Assembly: GCF_000183405.1 (NCBI RefSeq)
Contig: NC_014758.1
Span: 558,001-622,000 of the forward strand
DNA: 64,000 bases
Source of the DNA: Calditerrivibrio nitroreducens DSM 19672
GTDB taxonomy: Bacteria; Chrysiogenota; Deferribacteres; Deferribacterales; Calditerrivibrionaceae
Reading direction: 5' to 3'
Part shown: in pieces, positions 46,262-54,976 of the stretch
Layout: each line of letters begins with the position of its first letter
How positions within the stretch are numbered: position 1 is the first letter of the stretch
Notes under the pieces: model-generated
Seen by the model: only the letters and a program-made list of their open reading frames with translations
What the model was told of the DNA's origin: nothing
The model's database searches: none
Program-made: the position numbers and the translations under genes

Positions 46262-47687
46262 AATTATAAAACAACCTGAAAATAGAAAACTTGAATTTAA
46301 AGAGAGTTTGCCAAATAAAATTGACTTATGTAAAACTATTGTATCTTTTGCCAATGATGCCGGTGGCGAAATTTATATTGGTGTAAAAAATAATCCAAGA
46401 GAAATAATAGGTGTGCCTGAAGAAGAATTGTTAGAGATAGAAGAAACAATAACTAATATCATTAGTGATAACTGTTACCCTATAATTTTGCCTGAAATTT
46501 CATTTATAAATCATGATGGAAAGTACGTTGTAGTTGTTAAGATCTACAAAGGCAATAACCCTCCTTACTATCTTAAAAGCAAAGGAAAAGAAAACGGAAC
46601 TTATATAAGAGTAGGTTCTTCAAATAGACTTGCCAATAAAGATATCATAGATGAGTTAGAAAGGCAAAAACAAGGGATTTCATTTGATTCATTACCCGTA
46701 TATTCAAAAAGCATTGATGTGTTGGATATTTCTCTTTTTACAAAACAATTTGAAGAGATTACTGGCGAAAAGTTAACCACAATCATTTTAAATAAATTAA
46801 ACCTAATAGTCTCAGACCAAAATAAGCAATTTCCCACAAACGCCCTAATATTATTATCAAATGATGAAATTAGAAATAAACTTTTTCCTTATGCAAAAAT
46901 TGAATGTGCAAGGTTTAAAGGAACAATTCCGGGAGATTTCATAGACCAAAAGAGTATTGATGAACCTCTTAGTTTCCAAGCGGAGGAAGCATATAAATTC
47001 GTTCTAAGGCATATTTCTCAAGGATCATATTATGAAGGAGTTTATAGAAAAGATAGGTGGGAGTATCCAATTATTGCAATTCGAGAAGTCATAAGAAATG
47101 CTGTTATTCATAGAGATTATTCTTTAAGTGGTAAGGATATTAAAATTGCAATATTTGACGACAAAATTGAGATTACAAGTCCGGGTAAATTGATGCCTAC
47201 TATTGATTTTGACGATATGGAGTCAGGTCAATCTGACATAAGAAATAAAGTTCTTGCTCAAGCATTCAAAAAACTTGGAATCATAGAGCAGTGGGGTAAT
47301 GGGTTGAGATTGATTGCTGAAGATTTAAAAAAATATCCTGAAATAAAATTTGAATGGAGCGAGCCGGGAATTTCGTTTAGGGTAACATTTAGAAAATTAA
47401 ACTATAAACCGGATATCAAAAAAGCCGATTTAGTAAAATCTGCGACCGATTACGACCGATTACGACCGATTGCGACCGATTACGACCAATTATCTATAGA
47501 AGAGAGTAAAATATTGTTGTATTTATTAGATAATAAAAAAATTACCAAAAGAGAAGCAGCTGAGTTAATTAACGCTAAAGAAACAAAAACTAAAGAGGTG
47601 CTGAAGGGTTTAGTTCAAAAAGGTCTTATCCAAAGAAAAGGAAAAGGTAGAAGTGTATATTATGTTTTAAACGAGGAAAAGCGATGA
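46248..47687 (+). CDS. AlbA_2/HATPase_c_4 ATP-binding protein with winged helix (embedded in RM locus)
   Basis: About 479 residues from ATG 46248 (TTG 46242 upstream is in frame); start overlaps the RhuM fragment. Residues about 10-130 are a Schlafen-type AlbA_2 domain (ENRKLEFKESLPNKIDLCKT, ANDAGGEIYIGVKNN). A GHKL-like ATPase segment follows (REVIRNAVIHRDYS, AIFDDKIEITSPGKL, GIIEQWGNGLRLI). A winged helix closes it (KITKREAAELINAKETKTKE). The linker between ATPase and winged helix is written by five 10-bp repeats at 47442-47491. Such proteins often lie inside type I RM loci and are thought to be regulators or accessory defence factors. Confidence 0.82.
   Translation: MRLDEIIKQPENRKLEFKESLPNKIDLCKTIVSFANDAGGEIYIGVKNNPREIIGVPEEELLEIEETITNIISDNCYPIILPEISFINHDGKYVVVVKIYKGNNPPYYLKSKGKENGTYIRVGSSNRLANKDIIDELERQKQGISFDSLPVYSKSIDVLDISLFTKQFEEITGEKLTTIILNKLNLIVSDQNKQFPTNALILLSNDEIRNKLFPYAKIECARFKGTIPGDFIDQKSIDEPLSFQAEEAYKFVLRHISQGSYYEGVYRKDRWEYPIIAIREVIRNAVIHRDYSLSGKDIKIAIFDDKIEITSPGKLMPTIDFDDMESGQSDIRNKVLAQAFKKLGIIEQWGNGLRLIAEDLKKYPEIKFEWSEPGISFRVTFRKLNYKPDIKKADLVKSATDYDRLRPIATDYDQLSIEESKILLYLLDNKKITKREAAELINAKETKTKEVLKGLVQKGLIQRKGKGRSVYYVLNEEKR
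47442..47491 (+). repeat. Five tandem 10-bp repeats inside the ATPase gene
   Basis: Units of (G/A)CGACCGATT, five in a row, the last with one change (ACGACCAATT). The 10-base period encodes ATDYDRLRPIATDYDQL. A gain or loss of one or two units would shift the frame before the winged helix. Confidence 0.9.
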
Positions 47688-48871
47688 GCGAGAAAATACC
47701 TGAAGGATGGAAAAGGGTTAAGTTGGGAGAGGTAATAGAGATTATTACTGGAGGAACACCTAAAACATCTGTTCCTGAGTATTGGAATGGAGATATCCCT
47801 TGGCTTTCAATTACAGATTTTAATAATGGAAGAAAATATTGTTATAACGCAGAAAAGAAAATAACGGAAAAAGGTTTAAAAGAAAGCACCACCAATATAC
47901 TTAAAAAAGGACAAATAATTATTTCAGCACGAGGAACTGTTGGTGTCATATCTATGTTAGGAAGAGATATGGCATTTAATCAATCTTGTTATGGGATAAA
48001 TGCAAAAGCTGGCTTAACATTTAATGATTTTATATACTATTTATTAAAATTCAATATTCCACATTTCATCTCAAATTCTTACGGAGCAGTTTTTGATACT
48101 ATAACAAAACAAACCTTTGAACAAATAATTATTAAACTCCCTCCTCTCCCAGAGCAAAAAGCTATAGCATCTGTGCTTTCTTCTCTTGATGATAAAATAG
48201 ACCTTTTACATCGGCAAAATCAAACACTTGAAAAAATGGCAGAAACCCTTTTTAGAAAATGGTTTATAGAAGATGCAAAAGATGATTGGGAAGAGGTTAG
48301 TTTAGGAAATAGTGAATTGTCAACTATAATTAACAGCGGGATAGATAAATTTGAAGGTGAAAAAATTTATTTAGCGACAGGAGATGTTCAAGATACGAAT
48401 ATTACAGGTGGAATAAAAATAACTTATGAAAACAGACCTTCAAGAGCTAATATGCAACCTGTTAAGTTTTCAGTTTGGTTTGCTAAAAAAGGTGGAGTTA
48501 GAAAGCTTTTAATGTTTGATGATTATTCAGATATAAATAAATATATTCTTTCAACTGGATTTTCAGGTTTAAAAACAAACGAGTTAAGTCATTATTATAT
48601 TTGGTGTTTTATCTTAACCAAAGAATTTCAAGAAATAAAAGACTCCTTTGTAAGTGGTTCAGTTCAACCAGATATAACTAACGAAGGAATTAAACAAATT
48701 ACTATTTTAAGACCCGACGATCAAACTTTGATAAATTTCAATAAAATTATGAAACCATTATTTTATAAATGTCAACAAAACAAACTCCAAATCCGCACAC
48801 TTGAAAATTTAAGAGACACACTTTTACCAAAACTTATGAGCGGGGAAGTGAGGGTGAAGTGTGAAGTGTGA
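47684..48871 (+). CDS. hsdS: Type I restriction-modification specificity subunit HsdS
   Basis: 395 residues with two target-recognition domains. TRD1 begins IPEGWKRVKLGEVIEIITGG and ends at the first conserved helix LPPLPEQKAIASVLSSLDDK followed by a coiled coil. TRD2 (about 205-330) is followed by the second conserved helix ending LENLRDTLLPKLMSGEVRV. It sets the bipartite DNA target. It overlaps the ATPase gene by 4 bases. Its last codons run into the 7-bp repeat array, which supplies the tail KCEV and the stop. The target cannot be predicted. Confidence 0.95.
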   Translation: MSEKIPEGWKRVKLGEVIEIITGGTPKTSVPEYWNGDIPWLSITDFNNGRKYCYNAEKKITEKGLKESTTNILKKGQIIISARGTVGVISMLGRDMAFNQSCYGINAKAGLTFNDFIYYLLKFNIPHFISNSYGAVFDTITKQTFEQIIIKLPPLPEQKAIASVLSSLDDKIDLLHRQNQTLEKMAETLFRKWFIEDAKDDWEEVSLGNSELSTIINSGIDKFEGEKIYLATGDVQDTNITGGIKITYENRPSRANMQPVKFSVWFAKKGGVRKLLMFDDYSDINKYILSTGFSGLKTNELSHYYIWCFILTKEFQEIKDSFVSGSVQPDITNEGIKQITILRPDDQTLINFNKIMKPLFYKCQQNKLQIRTLENLRDTLLPKLMSGEVRVKCEV

Positions 48872-48965
48872 AGTGTGAAGGGTGAAGTGTGAAGGATGAA
48901 GTGTGAAGTGTGAAGGATGAAGTGTGAAGTGTGAAGGATGAAGTGTGAAGGATGAAGTGTGAAGG
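48854..48965 (+). repeat. Sixteen tandem 7-bp repeats at the hsdS 3' end
   Basis: Heptads GTGAAGT, GTGAAGG and ATGAAGT follow without interruption for 112 bases. They contain the stop codon of hsdS and end directly before the GGAGGAAA ribosome site of the next gene. Three 21-bp superunits (GTGAAGT-GTGAAGG-ATGAAGT) are visible. Confidence 0.92.
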
Positions 48966-48977
48966 AGGAAAGTGAAG

Positions 48978-49358
48978 ATGGGAAAAGTTTTTGATATAAA
49001 AGATAGGACTTTCCAATATGCTCTAAAAGCAATTGAAGTTTACAACAAATTACAATCTCAAAAAAATAGTGCAGGTTGGATTATTGGAAAACAGTATTTA
49101 AGGTCTGCAACAAGTATAGGTGCGAACATTCAAGAAGCCCAATCAGGAGAAAGTAAAGCTGATTTTATTCATAAATATAGTATTGCACAAAAAGAAGCCA
49201 GAGAGAGCCTATATTGGCTTAACTTATTGAAAGCTTCTAAGATTTTACATAATGAAGATTTAGAATATCTTATAAAAGAAACAAATGAAATAATATCCGT
49301 AATTACAAAAATTATTGTTAACACAAAAAATGGACTAAAAAATGGGAAAAAACAGTAA
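48978..49358 (+). CDS. Four-helix-bundle protein (S23/IVP family)
   Basis: 126 residues from ATG 48978 (GGAGGAAA ahead). It is all helical, with the family signature YLRSATSIGANIQEAQSGES then ADFIHKYSIAQKEARESLYW. Such proteins were first found in the intervening sequence of 23S rRNA genes and also occur with RM genes and diversity-generating systems. It lies between hsdS and hsdR and overlaps hsdR by 17 bases, so it belongs to the operon. Role unknown, possibly nucleic-acid binding. Confidence 0.88.
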   Translation: MGKVFDIKDRTFQYALKAIEVYNKLQSQKNSAGWIIGKQYLRSATSIGANIQEAQSGESKADFIHKYSIAQKEARESLYWLNLLKASKILHNEDLEYLIKETNEIISVITKIIVNTKNGLKNGKKQ

Positions 49359-52300
49359 ATTTCATACTTCAGAATTTAACCTTCATAATTCAATTTCTGA
49401 AACAGAAATCGAAAACTTTGCAATAAATCTTCTAAAATCCCAAGGCTACGACTATTTATTTGGTGGTGATATCGCACCAGATGGAGAAAATCCTTTAAGA
49501 AAATCCTTTGAAGATGTGATTTTGTTTGATAGGTTAAAAGCTGCTTTAGAAAGGATAAACACAAACTTACCCCAGAATGCAATAAATGATGCCATAAAAC
49601 AACTAACACAAATCCACACACCAGATTTAATAGCAAATAACGAAATATTTCACAGAATGCTAACAGAAGGAGTAAAAGTTTTATATCAAAAAGATGGAAT
49701 AGAAAGAGGCGATATTGTATGGCTTATTGATTTTAAAAATCCTGAAAATAACGACTTTTTAGTAGTTAATCAATTTACAGTTATAGAAAACCGTAAAAAT
49801 AAAAGACCAGATATTGTTATATTTATAAACGGACTACCTCTTTTGGTAATAGAGTTAAAAAATCCTGCTGATGAAAACGCTACAATAAAATCAGCCTATA
49901 ATCAGATTCAAACCTATAAACAAACAATAGCATCATTGTTTACTTACAATGAAATTTTAGTAATCTCGGATGGACTTAAAGCTAAAATGGGCAGTTTATC
50001 AGCTGGATACGATAGATTTATGTACTGGAAAACAGATGATGGTACAAAAGAGGATTCACATCTTGTAAGCCAACTTGAAACAATGATAAAAGGACTTTTA
50101 AATAAAGAAACTCTTATAGACTACATAAGATTTTTTATTTTGTTTGAAAAAACAAAAAAAGAAGATGAAAAAGAACAGACAATCATACAAATGACAAAGA
50201 AGATAGCAGGATATCATCAATACTATGCAGTAAATAAAGCAGTAGAATCAACAATTAGAGCAATAGGTAGAAACACATCTATTGTTAGAGAAGATCCCGC
50301 AACTTATGGGCTACCTGATGTAAAAACTCAACCTGAGGGAGACAAAAAAGCAGGTGTTGTGTGGCATACACAGGGTTCTGGAAAATCATTATCTATGCTT
50401 TTCTATACAGGGAAAATAATTCAGACCATAAATAATCCAACAATTGTTGTTATAACAGATAGAAATGATCTTGACGACCAACTATTTGATACGTTTGCTT
50501 CAGCTACACAAATTTTAAGACAGGAGCCAGTTCAGGCTACAAGCAGAGAGCATTTAAAAGAACTTTTAAAAATAGATAGTGGCGGAGTAGTGTTTACAAC
50601 TATTCATAAATTTTGGCCGGAGAATGGAAATATTTATGAAACTCTATCTTATAGAGATAATATTATCGTAATAGTTGATGAAGCACACAGAACCCAATAT
50701 GGTTTTAAGGCAAAAGTAGATAAAAATAGTGGAGATATAAAATATGGCTTTGCTAAGTATTTAAGAGATGCTTTACCAAATGCAACATATATTGCTTTTA
50801 CTGGTACACCTATAGAGAAAACGGATAGAAACACTCCAGCGGTTTTTGGAAATTATATTGATATTTATGATATTTCTAATGCTGTAGAAGATGGATCAAC
50901 AGTCCCAATTTATTATGAAAGCAGACTTGTAAAAATAGATTTAACAGAAGAAGGAAGAAAATTAATAAAAGAATATGAAGAAGAATTAGACGAAAAAGGA
51001 TTCTCAGAATTAGAAAAGACAAAAGCAAAGTGGACTAAACTTGAAGCATTGGTGGGAGCAAAGCCAAGAATTAAAGAGGTTGCTAAAGATATAGTATCAC
51101 ATTTTGAAAGCCGACTCGAAGTTATGGATGGAAAAGGGATGATTGTTACCATATCAAGAAAAACTGCCGCTAATCTTTATAAAGAGATTGTAAATTTGCG
51201 TCCTGACTGGCACAGTGAAGAACTAAAAAAAGGCAAAATAAAAGTTGTGATGACTACATCTTCTTCAGATGAACCAGAAGTTTCTAAGTTCTACCTAACA
51301 AAAGAAGAAAGAAGAATTCTTGCAGACAGATTCAAAGATCCTGAAGATGAGCTTAAGCTCGTTATAGTTGTTGATATGTGGTTAACAGGTTTTGATGTAC
51401 CTTGCTTACATACAATGTATATTGATAAACCTATGAAAGGTCATACTCTAATTCAGGCTATCGCAAGGGTAAACAGAGTTTACAATGATAAAACAGGTGG
51501 ATTAATAGTTGATTATATTGGTATAGCTTCTGATTTGAAAGATGCTTTATCTTTCTACGCAGAAAGTGGAGGAAAAGGAGACCCTGTAAAACTACAAGAA
51601 AAAGCAATAAGTATAATGCTTGAAAAATTGGAAGTTGTCCGGGATATGTTCTATGGTTTTGATTACAAAAGATTTTTTACCGCAGACACTTCACAAAAAC
51701 TAAACATTATCCTTGAAGCTCAAGACTTTATACTTGGACTTGAAAACGGAAAAAAAAGATATATTGATGCTGTTGTTGCTCTATCAAAGGCATTTTCAAT
51801 AGCAGTCCCTCACCCAAAAGCTATGGAAGTAAAAGAAGAAGTAGCATTTTTTCAAGCTGTAAAATCAGGACTAATAAAGTTTAACACAAATGAAGAACAA
51901 GCAGCTGAAAATTACGAAACAGTAATAAAACAAATAGTTGATAAAGCCATCTATTCAAAGGGTGTTATTGATATATTTGATGCGGCAGGATTAAAAAAAC
52001 CTGAAATTTCAATTTTATCAGATGAATTTTTAGAAGAAATAAAAGGAATGAAACATAAAAATTTAGCGATAGAAACACTAAAAAAACTTATAAACGACCA
52101 GATTAAAGGAAGAATAAAGATAAATTTAGTAAAAAGCAAGTCTTTAATGAAATCTTTAGAAGATTTAATAAAAAAATACAACAATAAACTTTTAACAGCA
52201 GCCCAAGTTATAGATGAACTTATAAAACTTGCAAAGGAGATAAAAGAAAGCGATAAAGAGCCACAAGAGATGGGTTTATCTGATTACGAGTATGCTTTTT

Positions 52301-52560
52301 ACTGTGCAGTTGCAGAAAATGAAAGTGCAAAACAACTAATGGGAAAAGAAAAACTTAGGGAGCTTGCTACTGTTTTATATAAAAAAGTAAAAGAAAACAC
52401 CACTATAGACTGGACTATAAGAGAAAGTGCAAGGTCAAAACTAAAAGTAATAGTAAAAAGAACTTTAAGACAGTACGGTTATCCACCTGATATGCAAGAA
52501 CTTGCAACAGAAACTGTTTTAAAGCAGGCTGAGCTTATCGCAAGTGAACTGGTTAATTAG
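49342..52560 (+). CDS. hsdR: Type I restriction endonuclease subunit HsdR
   Basis: 1072 residues, full length. N-terminal nuclease: RPDIVIFINGLPLLVIELKN (PD...ExK). Helicase: Walker A TQGSGKSLSMLFY, ITDRNDLDDQLF, DEAH box VDEAHRTQYGF, FTGTPIEKTDRN, and motif VI QAIARVNRV. The C-terminal helical part binds the methylase core. It translocates DNA and cuts away from unmethylated sites. No disabling change is visible, so the enzyme should be active. It is last in the RM operon. Confidence 0.96.
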   Translation: MGKNSKFHTSEFNLHNSISETEIENFAINLLKSQGYDYLFGGDIAPDGENPLRKSFEDVILFDRLKAALERINTNLPQNAINDAIKQLTQIHTPDLIANNEIFHRMLTEGVKVLYQKDGIERGDIVWLIDFKNPENNDFLVVNQFTVIENRKNKRPDIVIFINGLPLLVIELKNPADENATIKSAYNQIQTYKQTIASLFTYNEILVISDGLKAKMGSLSAGYDRFMYWKTDDGTKEDSHLVSQLETMIKGLLNKETLIDYIRFFILFEKTKKEDEKEQTIIQMTKKIAGYHQYYAVNKAVESTIRAIGRNTSIVREDPATYGLPDVKTQPEGDKKAGVVWHTQGSGKSLSMLFYTGKIIQTINNPTIVVITDRNDLDDQLFDTFASATQILRQEPVQATSREHLKELLKIDSGGVVFTTIHKFWPENGNIYETLSYRDNIIVIVDEAHRTQYGFKAKVDKNSGDIKYGFAKYLRDALPNATYIAFTGTPIEKTDRNTPAVFGNYIDIYDISNAVEDGSTVPIYYESRLVKIDLTEEGRKLIKEYEEELDEKGFSELEKTKAKWTKLEALVGAKPRIKEVAKDIVSHFESRLEVMDGKGMIVTISRKTAANLYKEIVNLRPDWHSEELKKGKIKVVMTTSSSDEPEVSKFYLTKEERRILADRFKDPEDELKLVIVVDMWLTGFDVPCLHTMYIDKPMKGHTLIQAIARVNRVYNDKTGGLIVDYIGIASDLKDALSFYAESGGKGDPVKLQEKAISIMLEKLEVVRDMFYGFDYKRFFTADTSQKLNIILEAQDFILGLENGKKRYIDAVVALSKAFSIAVPHPKAMEVKEEVAFFQAVKSGLIKFNTNEEQAAENYETVIKQIVDKAIYSKGVIDIFDAAGLKKPEISILSDEFLEEIKGMKHKNLAIETLKKLINDQIKGRIKINLVKSKSLMKSLEDLIKKYNNKLLTAAQVIDELIKLAKEIKESDKEPQEMGLSDYEYAFYCAVAENESAKQLMGKEKLRELATVLYKKVKENTTIDWTIRESARSKLKVIVKRTLRQYGYPPDMQELATETVLKQAELIASELVN

Positions 52561-52602
52561 ATGGCAATTTTCCATCAGCCAGGACGGCTCTGTATGACCA
52601 AT

Positions 52603-52638
52603 CCACCATGCCTGAAAATCATACAATAAGGCAGGTGG
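52603..52638. other. Imperfect hairpin in the gap after hsdR
   Basis: CCACC-A-TGCCT pairs with AGGCA-GGTGG around a 15-base loop with one bulge. It lies in the 173-base gap between convergent hsdR and the PBP gene; no gene or T-run is seen there. It may be a terminator without T-run or the end of a lost mobile element. Confidence 0.35.
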
Positions 52639-52733
52639 ACGATTTTAGCTTCATCTTCGTTTTAGGTTCAAATAGAATTAGTTGTACACTGACATTATGT
52701 TTGGGGTGAACCAAAAAAGTATTATAAATTAAC

Positions 52734-54386
52734 CTATTCCATAGGAGTAATCAGGGATTTTTGAATCCGTGCCACGAGGGGGGCAGCAAGGCTTCCACCG
52801 GTATCCTTTTCCCCCATCTTTTTGTAATCGTCTCTACCTATCCAGACCACAATTACATATTTATCGTATACGGAAGCAAACCAAACATCTCTTGAGTCAT
52901 TTGTGGTGCCTGTTTTTCCATATGTACCTTTCAAAAGGCCGGTACCTCTTGCAGTACCTATTTTTACCACCTTTTTTAGTATCTCTTGAATAGTTTTTAC
53001 CGTTTCTTCAGATACTATCCTTTCATCATTACTATCTAATATTGTTGTACTGGTATTGTCAGTATTTTCAATCGATTTTACAAAACCTATCCTCTTTTTT
53101 ATTCCATTGTTGGCAATCACACTAAAATACTTTGCTATCTGTAAGACGGTATATTCCCCAGAACCAAGGCAGAACCCCAGAAGTGGCTTTGCTTCGAGCC
53201 CAAGTTTTTGCGCCATACCTGCTACATTATTCAGTCCGGTTTTTAATGCCACCTGCAAAGTGCCATTGTTTAGCGAATATATGAGTGCATTTTCGACTTT
53301 TGTTTTGCCCATATAAAAATCATCAAAATTTTTGGGTGAATAGGCATTTTTCCCTTTTCCGAAAGTAGTAGGCTTATCTTCAATAATATCTGTTGGTTTT
53401 ATACCATTTTCAAATGCTGCCAGGTATACCACCGGTTTGAAAATAGATCCAACCTGTCGTTTTAGATTAATGGCACGATTTATTCTGCTGTTTTCCTGCT
53501 TCCCACCGTAGAGGGTTATTATTTCCCCTTTTGATGCGTCAATTACAACACCTGCTGATTGTAGTTCGGGTTCTTTATTTTTAAAATAATCATCCAGTGC
53601 TTTTTTGACCTTTTCATAAGCATCTGGATCAAAAGATGTGTGGATAATCGCTTTGTGAGCTATTCTATCAAGTCCATACTCCTCAAGCTCTTTAATTATG
53701 GCATCAGATATGTGGGGGTATTTATTTAAACTTACCTGATTTTTTACGAATCTTAGCGTAGAATTGTCGTTGATCTTAAATATTTCGGTTTTGTAATCCT
53801 CAAAAGTCAGCTGGGGATTATCTTTTTTTTCAATTTTATAAAAGAGATATATTTTTTCATTTATGGTTAGCTCACCGTAGGGTCTACCGAAGAGATAATT
53901 TGCTAACCCCTTTAGTCCGTATATCCTGGAAGAATAGCTTATTTTATCAAGTATAGCCTTATCTACAAACTTGTTATTTCCATAATCTATTATATATTTA
54001 TATACGCCATATCTTTCAAAGAGATTATCCGGCAAATTATCCATACAGCCGGTGTGAAATTCTTTTAATCTATCATAATCAATATGAAATATTGTAATAA
54101 GAAAGTGGTTTATCTTCTCTTTTGGGCTACATTTTCGGTCTAAAAATTGTTGGGATATATTGTCCAGCTCTTCCAATGATAATTCGCCACCAAAGACTAT
54201 TGTTTTGGAGAAAAAAGGTTCGCCATTTTTATCGATGAAAGTCAATTCCTTGTCTTGTGGGTTTTTATGTGTTATAAATGATGAATAATAAATTTCTCCA
54301 GATTGGATAAAATTTTTTCTAACAAAATATAAGAAAGATACTGTAATTAATAGTAAGATTAAAATAGTGTATAATGTTTTTTTCAT
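52734..54386 (-). CDS. Penicillin-binding protein, class A-like with degenerate glycosyltransferase region
   Basis: 550 residues. N-terminal signal anchor (about 4-22). The transpeptidase has the SxxK of GSIFKP (Ser 314), SLN (371-373) and KTGT (491-494), all intact. The region 60-220 is what is left of a GT51 domain: a SQQ at 78-80 and IYGLKGLANYLFGRPYGELT near 155 fit, but the catalytic EDxxFxxHxG motif is not visible. It therefore probably crosslinks but does not polymerise glycan. It overlaps rdgB by 4 bases and ends the long rpiB-rnf operon. Confidence 0.83.
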   Translation of the reverse strand: MKKTLYTILILLLITVSFLYFVRKNFIQSGEIYYSSFITHKNPQDKELTFIDKNGEPFFSKTIVFGGELSLEELDNISQQFLDRKCSPKEKINHFLITIFHIDYDRLKEFHTGCMDNLPDNLFERYGVYKYIIDYGNNKFVDKAILDKISYSSRIYGLKGLANYLFGRPYGELTINEKIYLFYKIEKKDNPQLTFEDYKTEIFKINDNSTLRFVKNQVSLNKYPHISDAIIKELEEYGLDRIAHKAIIHTSFDPDAYEKVKKALDDYFKNKEPELQSAGVVIDASKGEIITLYGGKQENSRINRAINLKRQVGSIFKPVVYLAAFENGIKPTDIIEDKPTTFGKGKNAYSPKNFDDFYMGKTKVENALIYSLNNGTLQVALKTGLNNVAGMAQKLGLEAKPLLGFCLGSGEYTVLQIAKYFSVIANNGIKKRIGFVKSIENTDNTSTTILDSNDERIVSEETVKTIQEILKKVVKIGTARGTGLLKGTYGKTGTTNDSRDVWFASVYDKYVIVVWIGRDDYKKMGEKDTGGSLAAPLVARIQKSLITPME

Positions 54387-54976
54387 TTCAATTGATGTTG
54401 CTCAAGATACCTTTTTAAAGAGATAAGTGCCTTAAATCGATGGCTTATACTATTTTTTTCTTCGGGCGAAAGCTCCGCCATATGCCTGCCATCTGGTAAG
54501 ACAAAGATGGGATCATAGCCAAACCCATTTGTGCCTTTGTATTCGTATCCTATAAAACCTTCGCATTCCCCAAGTGTTGTGGTGATCAATTTACCACCTT
54601 TAGCAAGGGCTATTGCACAGACATATTTTGCAGTTCGTTTATCCATAGGTAGATTACCTAATTTTTCCAATAGAAGCTTATTGTTTTCGTCATCTGTTGC
54701 ATTTTCTCCAGCAAACCGTGCAGAATATATCCCTGGTGCACCACCTAAAGCATCCACCACTATTCCGGAATCGTCCGCAATTACGTAATGATCTGTCAAT
54801 TTTGATATCTCCACCGCTTTTAAGATGGCATTTTCTTCAAAACTATTGCCGGATTCTTCTATAACCATATCTTCTACATAATCGTAGGCTGACTCTATTT
54901 CGTAACCTGAATTGACAAAAATTTCACTTATTTCCTTCAATTTATGCCTATTTTTTGTGGATAAAAGGATCTTCAT
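54383..54976 (-). CDS. rdgB: XTP/dITP diphosphatase (RdgB/HAM1)
   Basis: 197 residues. Phosphate-loop STKNRHKLKEISEIF at the start, VIADDSGIVVDALGGAPGIYSARFAG, EGFIGYEYKGTNGFGYDPIF and the C-terminal SHRFKALISL are family signatures. It removes XTP, ITP and dITP from the nucleotide pool. The gene overlaps RNase PH by 4 bases, a pairing conserved in many bacteria (rph-ysnA in Bacillus). Confidence 0.95.
   Translation of the reverse strand: MKILLSTKNRHKLKEISEIFVNSGYEIESAYDYVEDMVIEESGNSFEENAILKAVEISKLTDHYVIADDSGIVVDALGGAPGIYSARFAGENATDDENNKLLLEKLGNLPMDKRTAKYVCAIALAKGGKLITTTLGECEGFIGYEYKGTNGFGYDPIFVLPDGRHMAELSPEEKNSISHRFKALISLKRYLEQHQLK

Noticed and set aside
47442-48965. CRISPR array
   Set aside because: The repeats are 7 and 10 bp without spacers, and no cas genes are present.
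48772-49032. Minus-strand open frames with repeated HTSHFILHTS peptide
   Set aside because: They are translations of the heptad DNA repeat on the wrong strand, overlapping hsdS and the four-helix-bundle gene.
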